5,368 nt of DNA from Actinomycetes bacterium (lineage in GTDB: Bacteria; Actinomycetota; Actinomycetes; Actinomycetales; Dermatophilaceae): the NCBI GenBank assembly GCA_023389095.1, contig JAEWFB010000014.1:1-5368 (forward strand). The letters are read 5' to 3'. The notes under the pieces were generated by a model. The model ran no database searches. It was not told where the DNA came from and worked only from the letters and a program-made list of their open reading frames with translations. A program made the position numbers and the translations under genes. This document shows, in pieces, positions 1 through 4,988 of the stretch (the first letter of the stretch is position 1; each line of letters starts with the position of its first letter).

Positions 1-67
1 GCCCGGCACCGCCGGGGTCAGCACCGCTTGGCTCCACATCCACCAGTGTCGTGAGGTTCTCGGTCAT
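1..67 (-). CDS. N-terminal fragment of an unidentified protein, cut by the left edge
   Basis: Reading leftward from an ATG at 67-65, the frame stays open to the window edge and gives 22 residues beginning MTENLTTLVDVEPSGADPGG. A GGAGGG ribosome binding site (complement of 73-78) lies 5 nt before the ATG, which is the main reason to call it a gene. The residues are hydrophilic with no signal peptide or recognisable motif, so the family cannot be named. G or C at the third codon position is less frequent here than in the neighbouring genes, which is common at N-termini but is also a caution. A possible promoter lies just upstream (104-133). The alternative is an opposite-strand C-terminus that ends around 114; it has no supporting feature. 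Confidence 0.45.
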   Translation of the reverse strand, partial: MTENLTTLVDVEPSGADPGGAG

Positions 68-103
68 GTCGACCCTCCACGCCCCGAAGGGCGATCAAGC
101 CTC

Positions 104-133
104 TTACACCGTTGATGCGATAGACCCACGCAA
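104..133 (-). promoter_or_regulatory. Possible promoter of the left-edge gene
   Basis: On the minus strand a TTGCGT (-35-like, 133-128) is followed after 18 nt by GTGTAA (-10-like, 109-104). This would start transcription near 97 and give a leader of about 30 nt before the GGAGGG ribosome binding site and the ATG at 67. The -10 match is mediocre. This is a pattern match only. Confidence 0.25.
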
Positions 134-255
134 GGCGGCCCGCGGGGCCTGTGGTGCCGGTGTGGTTGTGCCTCGGGCTGGCTATGGGGTCAGGTTCCGC
201 CCGTGGCGCGTATGTGGTGTGAGCTGCGTCTGCACGTGGTGCGCGGATCGTCCTG

Positions 256-282
256 GTCGGGTCGGTCGGGTCGGTCGGGTCG
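256..282. repeat. Three perfect tandem copies of a 9-bp unit, GTCGGGTCG
   Basis: The unit GTCGGGTCG occurs three times without interruption at 256-264, 265-273 and 274-282. It lies in the gene-free stretch downstream of the small membrane-protein gene. The unit contains GGTCGG, which is complementary to the CCGACC at 295-300, so the adjacent hairpin could form in several registers. No coding function is likely. The rest of 68-305 is GC/GT-rich and shows nothing else I can support apart from the possible promoter and the hairpin listed here. Confidence 0.85.
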
Positions 283-300
283 GCTGACGCGGGGCCGACC
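278..300 (-). terminator. Hairpin just after the small membrane-protein gene, possible terminator
   Basis: GGTCGGC (278-284) and GCCGACC (294-300) form a perfect 7-bp stem around a 9-nt loop. On the minus strand the hairpin begins 5 nt after the stop codon at 308-306. There is no run of T after it, which is usual for terminators in very GC-rich actinobacteria but leaves the call uncertain. The neighbouring 9-bp repeats offer alternative left arms. Confidence 0.4.
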
Positions 301-305
301 GAGGC

Positions 306-467
306 TCAGCGCAGGAGGGAGAGGTCGTGCTGCGCGCGGGCGGCGTCGCGGTCGAGCTCGGCGTCGGCTCCGAACGGTGCGCGGGGCAGGCCGTGGGTCC
401 GGCGGTGGGCCGGCTCGAGGGCGGCGGCGAGGAGGGCGATGAGGGCGATGACGATGATGATGTCCAT
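306..467 (-). CDS. Small single-pass membrane protein, 53 residues
   Basis: The reading frame runs from an ATG at 467-465 to a TGA at 308-306. Residues 2-17 (DIIIVIALIALLAAAL) form one uninterrupted hydrophobic segment, followed by a basic stretch (HRRTHGLPR) and an acidic/polar tail ending DLSLLR. By the positive-inside rule the tail would face the cytoplasm. Almost every codon ends in C or G, as in the clear genes nearby, and a weak GGAAG lies about 9 nt before the ATG. The frame continues open upstream, but that extension is low-complexity, lies antisense to the regulator gene, and is not credible. The gene is divergent from the GlxA-like regulator, with a TGGCAGAAA site touching its start codon, and a hairpin follows its stop. 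I do not recognise the family. KdpF was considered and dismissed. It is probably a real small actinobacterial hypothetical protein. Confidence 0.65.
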   Translation of the reverse strand: MDIIIVIALIALLAAALEPAHRRTHGLPRAPFGADAELDRDAARAQHDLSLLR

Positions 468-539
468 GGCAGAAATCTTCCGCCGGTCAAGATGCCGCCA
501 CGAGTGGCAGAACTGACGTAGCCCATTCATTTTCTGCCA
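467..539. promoter_or_regulatory. Divergent control region with three TGGCAGAA sites, candidate regulator-binding sites
   Basis: TGGCAGAA occurs at 467-474 and 505-512 on the plus strand, and as its complement, TTTCTGCCA, at 531-539. The first and third copies match over nine bases (TGGCAGAAA) and face each other. One touches the small gene's start codon; the other ends 21 nt before the regulator's ATG. A separate short palindrome, GCCAC-GA-GTGGC (497-508), overlaps the middle copy. The divergently encoded AdpA/GlxA-like protein is the natural candidate to bind here. Streptomyces AdpA recognises TGGCSNGWWY, which these copies match at 7 or 8 of 10 positions. A weak regulator promoter could use GTGGCA (504-509) and TTCATT (526-531). 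Binding is inferred, not shown. Confidence 0.5.
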
Positions 540-560
540 GCCTCGTGCGAGACTCGTCGC

Positions 561-1517
561 ATGCTGCGCACGATCGCCGTCGTCGTCCAGGAGCCCGTCG
601 CCGCCTTCGAGCTCGGCGTGCTCTGTGAGGTCTTCGGCATCGACCGCACCGACGACGGCGTGCCCGCCTTCGACTTCCGCGTCTGCTCCTCGCGCCCCGG
701 TGAGGTCCACCGCACGACGAGCGGCATCGGCGTCGTGCCGACCCACCCGCTCGACGCCGCCCGCGAGGCGGATCTGGTCGCCGTGCCCGCCGGTACCGTC
801 GACGGCCCCTTCGACCCCGCGGTCCTCGATGTGCTCCGCGACGCCGTCGACCGTGGTGCGTGGGTCCTGTCGGTGTGCTCGGGGGCGTTCTCGCTCGCCG
901 CGGCCGGCATCCTCGACGGCCGCGAGGCCGCGACCCACTGGCGCTACGCGGCCAGGCTCGCCGAGGTGTGCCCGAGCGCCCGGGTCGACCTCGACGTCCT
1001 CTACGTGGAGGACGGCCGCGTCATCACGAGTGCCGGCACCGCCGCGGGCATCGACGCGTGCCTGCACCTCGTGCGCACCGAGCTCGGCTCCGAGGTGGCG
1101 ACCCGGATCGCCCGCCGCATGGTCGTTCCGCCGCACCGAGCCGGTGGCCAGCGCCAGTACGTCGAGACGCCGGTGCCGGCGCAGTCGTGCGACTCCCTCC
1201 AGGACGTCCTCGACTGGGTCCTCGAGCATCTGGACGAGGAGCACTCGGTGCCCTCCCTGGCGCAGCGCGCCGCGATGTCCGAGCGTACCTTCGCGCGGCG
1301 CTTCGCCGCCGAGGTCGGCACGTCGCCGCACCAGTGGCTGACCGGTCAGCGGGTGCTGCGGGCGCGGCACCTGCTCGAGACGACCGACCTCGACGTCGAG
1401 CGGATCGCGCGCGAGTGCGGCTTCGGCACGGCTGCCATCCTCCGCCACCACTTCCAGCGCCGCCTCGGCGTGCCGCCCGTGTCGTACCGGCGGACCTTCA
1501 CCCGCGAGCCTGCCTAG
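561..1517 (+). CDS. GlxA/AdpA-type transcriptional regulator (DJ-1/PfpI-like domain plus AraC-type HTH)
   Basis: This 318-residue protein has the usual length of GlxA-family regulators. Residues 3 to about 170 form a DJ-1/PfpI-like domain, including the nucleophile-elbow-like SVCSG with Cys106 and the following AAAGILDGREAATHW stretch that is typical of the family. Residues about 210-315 form an AraC/XylS DNA-binding domain with two helix-turn-helix units. The first contains MSERTFARRF (239-248); the second spans about 277-303 and is followed by PPVSYRRTF. The DNA-binding part resembles Streptomyces AdpA, although the protein is shorter and AdpA orthology is not claimed. Its ligand is unknown. 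ATG at 561 is the only sensible start, because a stop codon lies in frame at 519-521. There is no clear Shine-Dalgarno, and a TGCGA/TCGCA inverted repeat (546-561) covers the start site. The gene is divergent from the small membrane protein and convergent with the next gene, with which it shares CTAG. Confidence 0.93.
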   Translation: MLRTIAVVVQEPVAAFELGVLCEVFGIDRTDDGVPAFDFRVCSSRPGEVHRTTSGIGVVPTHPLDAAREADLVAVPAGTVDGPFDPAVLDVLRDAVDRGAWVLSVCSGAFSLAAAGILDGREAATHWRYAARLAEVCPSARVDLDVLYVEDGRVITSAGTAAGIDACLHLVRTELGSEVATRIARRMVVPPHRAGGQRQYVETPVPAQSCDSLQDVLDWVLEHLDEEHSVPSLAQRAAMSERTFARRFAAEVGTSPHQWLTGQRVLRARHLLETTDLDVERIARECGFGTAAILRHHFQRRLGVPPVSYRRTFTREPA

Positions 1518-2098
1518 GCGCCGACGCGCACCGTCGAGTCCCACCGCCACTCTGCGAGGCGCGGCCGGTCGCCGAGCGGGAGTCGCCCGGCGCAGTGCAG
1601 CAGCACCTGAGCGGGGCTGCCCGCCTGCGCGTCGGGAAAGAGCCGCTCGAGCACCGGCCCGCAGAGCTGCTCGGGTGGCAGCCACTCGACCCCGAGCCCC
1701 CGGGTGATGTCGTATCCGTGGACGAGCGTCTCGAGGATGCCCATCGCGGCGAAGCCGTCGGGGTCCGAGACGCCGCACGGGTGCCAGGCCCGGGCCTCGC
1801 GCGGCGCCGCCTCGACGGCGAGCCGCAGCAGGTCGCCGCACATGACGACGACATCGAGCACCTCCGCGTTCGTCCCGCGCTCCTCGACGACCGCCTCGAC
1901 GGGCAGGTAGCCGGCAGCGGGTCGGGCCAGCACCTGCGAGGCGTAGGAGAAGAGGTCGTCGGCGATGTGCCCGGCGGTCTGCCGGCACGACCACTCGAGG
2001 TCGCCGGCCGCGACCGACCAGTCCGCTTGGGCGACCGGTGTGAGCGCCCGCCGCAGCTCCTTGGTGGCCGCCCCCACGAGGTCGCTCATCGGTGACAT
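1514..2098 (-). CDS. Maleylpyruvate-isomerase-like / DinB-superfamily protein
   Basis: This 194-residue protein resembles the maleylpyruvate isomerase N-terminal-like (DinB-fold) proteins abundant in actinobacteria, many of which are thought to be mycothiol- or thiol-dependent metalloenzymes. In characterised maleylpyruvate isomerase the metal is held by one His plus an ExxxH pair. Here His44 (in CRQTAGHIADDLF) and Glu123/His127 (in ETLVHGYD) have that arrangement, so a bound metal and catalytic activity are plausible; the substrate is unknown. No signal peptide or membrane segment is visible, so it should be cytoplasmic. ATG at 2098 and ATG at 2089 (residue 4) are both possible starts, and neither has a strong ribosome binding site. 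The gene converges on the GlxA-like regulator; their TAG stops share CTAG at 1514-1517. It is divergent from the lipase. Confidence 0.85.
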   Translation of the reverse strand: MSPMSDLVGAATKELRRALTPVAQADWSVAAGDLEWSCRQTAGHIADDLFSYASQVLARPAAGYLPVEAVVEERGTNAEVLDVVVMCGDLLRLAVEAAPREARAWHPCGVSDPDGFAAMGILETLVHGYDITRGLGVEWLPPEQLCGPVLERLFPDAQAGSPAQVLLHCAGRLPLGDRPRLAEWRWDSTVRVGA

Positions 2099-2149
2099 GG
2101 CCCGACCGTAGCCCCGGGCGCCGACGCCGGGCGGTCACTGGGTCTCGAT

Positions 2150-2201
2150 GCCGTCGTCTTCGGTCGTATTCGACCAGGGCTAGACGGGCACATACGACGG
2201 C
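2150..2201. promoter_or_regulatory. Overlapping dyads between the DinB-like gene and the lipase gene
   Basis: GCCGTCGT (2150-2157) and ACGACGGC (2194-2201) form a perfect 8-bp inverted repeat. Inside it, GGTCG-TATT-CGACC (2162-2175) is a perfect 5-bp hairpin, and GTCGTAT (2163-2169) also pairs with ATACGAC (2192-2198). The structures are mutually exclusive in part. The region carries the promoter of the minus-strand gene and lies just upstream of the lipase promoter, so a regulator-binding role is possible. Some chance dyads are expected at this GC content. Confidence 0.3.
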
Positions 2202-2215
2202 AGCGTCACTCCAGC

Positions 2216-2244
2216 AGGACAACGGCGGTTACCGCCAGTAAGTT
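2216..2244 (+). promoter_or_regulatory. Lipase promoter with two overlapping palindromic operator candidates
   Basis: AGGACA (2216-2221) and TAAGTT (2239-2244), 17 nt apart, give a reasonable vegetative promoter, with transcription starting near 2251 and a leader of about 23 nt. The spacer is almost filled by a perfect palindrome, GGCGGT-T-ACCGCC (2224-2236). Overlapping it is a near-perfect one, TTACCGCCAGTAA (2229-2241), which enters the -10 box. A protein bound there would block RNA polymerase, so repression is the likely mode. The TTAC-n5-GTAA form is the kind of site bound by TetR- or GntR-type repressors; which one is not known and none is encoded here. Confidence 0.5.
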
Positions 2245-2273
2245 GTCTGCGGTCGACGCAAAGGAGCCTCGCC

Positions 2274-3545
2274 GTGAGCCGTGCCGCCCGCCTCCTGCCG
2301 GTCCGCACCACTGCCGCCGTCCTCGTCCTCCTCGGGGGAGTGGCCGGCGCGGCCACACCCGCCTCGGCCGCGCCCGACGCGATGGCGTCGCCAGCCAACG
2401 CGTCCTCCACCGCGGTGGGTGGCGGCTTCTACGACCCGCCCGCCACCGTCGCGGGATCGCCCGGCACCGTCATCCGGTCCGAGCCGATGACCTTCTACCT
2501 CGACCCCCTCCGCCTCGTGCCCTCCACCGCCCGCGCGACGCGGGTCATGTACGTCTCACGCGACCGGGCCGAGCGGCCCGACGCCGTCACCGGCACGCTC
2601 CTCGTCCCGCCGGCCGCGTGGGCAGGCCCCGGCCGCCGTCCCGTCGTCGGCTACGCGGTCGGTACCCAGGGGCTGGCCGACCGATGTGCGCCGAGCCGAC
2701 AGCTCGCGGCCGGCTCCGAGTACGAGGGCGCCTTCGTCAGCGGGCTGCTCTCCCGCGGCTACGCGGTCGCCCTCACCGACTACGAAGGCCTCGGCACCCC
2801 CGGCACCCACACGTACATGACGCGGGTGTCCCAGGCCCACGCGGTGCTCGACATGGTCCGCGCAGGACAGCGCCTCCCGGGCACCGGTCTGCCGGCCGAC
2901 GGCCCCGTGCTCCTCGCCGGGTACAGCCAGGGCGGTGGCGCCGTCGCGGCGGCCGTCGAGCTGGCACCGGCCTACGCCCCGGAGCTGCGGGTGCGAGGGG
3001 CCGTCGCCGGAGCCGTCCCGGCCGACCTCGCGGCCGTCGCCGACCACCTCGACGGCGGGCTCTACGCGGCGTTCGCCCTCTACGCGGTCGCCGGCCTCGG
3101 CGCTGCCTACGACCTCCCCCTCGACCACTACCTCAACGCCCGCGGGCGCGAGGTCGTCGCGGCCGTGCAGCAGGAGTGCGTCAGCGAGTCGATCGGCAGG
3201 CACGCGTTCACCCGGTCCGCCGACCTCACGACCGACGGGCGCAGCCTGCACGACCTCGCGCAGGTCGAGCCGTTCCGCACGATCCTCGACGATCAGCGCC
3301 TCGGCCGGCTGCGTCCCGCCGTCCCGGTGCTCGTGACCCACTCGCTCGCCGACGACGTCATCCCCTACGCGGTCGGCCGGGGACTGGCCCACGACTGGTG
3401 CCGGCTCGGTGCGGACGTCGCGTTCTCGACCAGCCTCACGCCGACCCACGTCGGCGGCGCGGTGCCCTCGTTCGCCAAGGAGCTCGCCTTCCTCGAGGCG
3501 CGCGTGGCCGGGCTGCCCCAGGCCTCCGACTGCTCGTGGCTCTGA
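2274..3545 (+). CDS. Secreted LIP-family lipase/esterase (alpha/beta hydrolase)
   Basis: This 423-residue exported hydrolase is expected to cleave triacylglycerols or smaller esters outside the cell. The N-terminus is a Sec signal peptide: basic residues to Arg11, a hydrophobic core at about 12-27, and a probable cut after Ala32 in ASA-AP. The body matches the secretory lipase (LIP) family. The nucleophile elbow is GYSQGG with Ser218, Asp360 lies in HSLADDVIP, and His392 lies in TPTHVGGA, giving a probable Ser-Asp-His triad. The motif YEGLGTPG (170-177) is also typical. Four cysteines in the mature part (139, 302, 376, 420) could form disulfides. The GTG start at 2274 is fixed by AAGGAG 7 nt upstream and by the signal peptide that follows directly. 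It is probably transcribed alone: the next gene converges on it after 30 nt. Length fits the family; the true substrate cannot be read from the sequence. Confidence 0.92.
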   Translation: MSRAARLLPVRTTAAVLVLLGGVAGAATPASAAPDAMASPANASSTAVGGGFYDPPATVAGSPGTVIRSEPMTFYLDPLRLVPSTARATRVMYVSRDRAERPDAVTGTLLVPPAAWAGPGRRPVVGYAVGTQGLADRCAPSRQLAAGSEYEGAFVSGLLSRGYAVALTDYEGLGTPGTHTYMTRVSQAHAVLDMVRAGQRLPGTGLPADGPVLLAGYSQGGGAVAAAVELAPAYAPELRVRGAVAGAVPADLAAVADHLDGGLYAAFALYAVAGLGAAYDLPLDHYLNARGREVVAAVQQECVSESIGRHAFTRSADLTTDGRSLHDLAQVEPFRTILDDQRLGRLRPAVPVLVTHSLADDVIPYAVGRGLAHDWCRLGADVAFSTSLTPTHVGGAVPSFAKELAFLEARVAGLPQASDCSWL

Positions 3546-3575
3546 CGCCGGCGCCGCCTGCCGCGCGGACCGCCC

Positions 3576-4988
3576 TCACCGACCCGGGTTGCGCCGGGCG
3601 ATCGCGGCCGACAGCACCGTCGCGAAGCCGCACCACGCGGCATAGGGCAGCAGCGCCGCACCCGCGGGACACCTCACCCGGGCCGAGCGGCGCGCGAGGT
3701 CGAGACCGCTCGCCGTCAGCAGCGCCGACTCGACGGCCGCCAGGCCTGGCCGGCGCGCCCGCCAGAACACCCAGCTCCACCCGGCGTTGAGGGCGAGGTT
3801 GGTGCCGAACGCCTTGAGGTAGGCCGACCGGCCCGACGCGTCACCCGCCCGGTCGTAGGCCGTCAGGGTCGAGGCCGCACTGGCGGCGACGTCGGCGTAG
3901 AGCGCCGTCCACACGAGCGGGAACGCGAGCGGCGGCGGCTGCCACGACGGCTTGTCCAGCGACCGGTACCAGCGCGAGTCGGGTTTCGTGGCGACCGACC
4001 CGGCCACGGCGCACGCCACGACGGCCGCCCCGGCGATGACGGCGTTGTGCAGCGCGGTGTCCCTCGGCACGGTCTGCATCGCCGACCGAACGGCGTCGTC
4101 GAACGACATCGGGCCCCCGGGCACCTCGACGTACCCCTCGAGGTCGCGCTCCTTGGCCACGACCTCGTGCACGAGGCTTCCCACGAGCGGCTTGGCCAGC
4201 CCGGCCGAGATCGGCGTGACGAGCCCGACCCAGTGGCTCGCCAGCCGCGGCGTCAGCACCGGCACGGTCACGACGACCGGACGCCGCCGCCCCGTGACGT
4301 CGGCGAACCGCCCGATCATCTCCCGGTAGGTCAGCACGTCCGGCCCGCCGATGTCGAAGGTCCGGTTCACCTCGGGCGGAAGCGAACCCGCCCCGGCGAG
4401 CAGCGTCATGACGTCGTCGACGGCGATCGGCTGGATCCGGTTGTCGAGCCACTTGGGGGCCACCATCGCCGGCAGGCGCGTCGTCAGGTAGCGCAGCATG
4501 TCGAACGACGCCGACCCGTCGCCGATGACGACGGCGGCCTGCAGCACCGCCGTGGGCACCCCGGAGTCGAGCAGGATCCGCCCCACCTCGACGCGCGAGG
4601 CCAGGTGCGGCGAGAGCTCCTCATCGGCCGGGTGCAGCCCGCCGAGGTACACGACGCGTCCGACCCCGGCGGCGCGGGCGGCCTCGGCGAAGGTCGTGGC
4701 GGCGTCGCGGTCGCGCTGCTCGAAGTCGGGCCGGTCGTCCATCGAGTGCACGAGGTACCAGGCGGCGTCGACGCCCTCGAGTGCCGCGCGCATGTCACGG
4801 GCCGAGGAGACGTCCCCCTCGGCGACGTCGACACGGGAGCGCCACGGCCGGTCATCGACCGACGAGCGGTGCCGGGTGAGGACGCGAACGCTCCAGCCGG
4901 CGTCGAGCAGCTTGGGCACGAGGTGGCCGCCGATGTAGCCGGAGGCGCCGGTGACGAGGGCGGTGCGGGGCGTGGACAGGGTGATCAC
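3576..4988 (-). CDS. SDR-type NAD(P)-binding protein fused to a C-terminal TspO/MBR membrane domain
   Basis: This 470-residue fusion is counted from a GTG at 4988. Residues about 8-230 form an atypical SDR (NmrA-like) Rossmann domain: TGASGYIGG (13-21) binds the dinucleotide, and VVYLGGLHP follows at 112-120. The usual YxxxK pair is not seen in SPHLASRVEVG, as in other NmrA-like members, so catalysis is uncertain. A linker (about 230-310) leads to a full TspO domain of about 155 residues with five predicted membrane segments. Its signature includes WYRSLDKPSWQPP (340-352), FPLVWTALY, LNAGWSWVFW and PYAAWCGFATVL. TspO proteins bind porphyrins and related hydrophobic ligands. The SDR part should face the cytoplasm. 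The GTG overlaps the upstream gene's TGA as GTGA, which implies translational coupling. GAGGTGA at the overlap is also well placed for a CTG at 4979. A further upstream GTG at 5039 would overlap the protease gene by 55 nt and is unlikely. Confidence 0.88.
   Translation of the reverse strand: MITLSTPRTALVTGASGYIGGHLVPKLLDAGWSVRVLTRHRSSVDDRPWRSRVDVAEGDVSSARDMRAALEGVDAAWYLVHSMDDRPDFEQRDRDAATTFAEAARAAGVGRVVYLGGLHPADEELSPHLASRVEVGRILLDSGVPTAVLQAAVVIGDGSASFDMLRYLTTRLPAMVAPKWLDNRIQPIAVDDVMTLLAGAGSLPPEVNRTFDIGGPDVLTYREMIGRFADVTGRRRPVVVTVPVLTPRLASHWVGLVTPISAGLAKPLVGSLVHEVVAKERDLEGYVEVPGGPMSFDDAVRSAMQTVPRDTALHNAVIAGAAVVACAVAGSVATKPDSRWYRSLDKPSWQPPPLAFPLVWTALYADVAASAASTLTAYDRAGDASGRSAYLKAFGTNLALNAGWSWVFWRARRPGLAAVESALLTASGLDLARRSARVRCPAGAALLPYAAWCGFATVLSAAIARRNPGR

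Noticed and set aside
2..114. Possible plus-strand C-terminus entering from the left edge
   Set aside because: Open frame to a TGA but no motif or codon support; the opposite strand has a ribosome binding site and start in the same stretch.
306..467. Small membrane protein as KdpF
   Set aside because: KdpF is shorter, lacks this polar tail, and lies before kdpA; no kdp gene is present.
860..2095. 411-codon plus-strand frame across the regulator and the DinB-like gene
   Set aside because: Crosses two well-supported genes with Arg/Pro/Ala-rich low-complexity sequence; shadow frame.
468..2222. Minus-strand open frame extending far upstream of the small membrane-protein ATG (638 codons in total)
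   Set aside because: It lies antisense to two clear genes, is arginine/alanine-rich low-complexity, and is open only because of the extreme GC content. Only its last 53 codons look like a real protein.
3546..3575. Bidirectional terminator between the lipase and SDR-TspO genes
   Set aside because: The 30-bp gap has only a short CGGCGCCG palindrome and no convincing stem-loop.
2243..3790. 515-codon plus-strand frame over the lipase gene
   Set aside because: Arg/Pro-rich shadow in another frame; the lipase frame has a signal peptide, catalytic triad and ribosome binding site.
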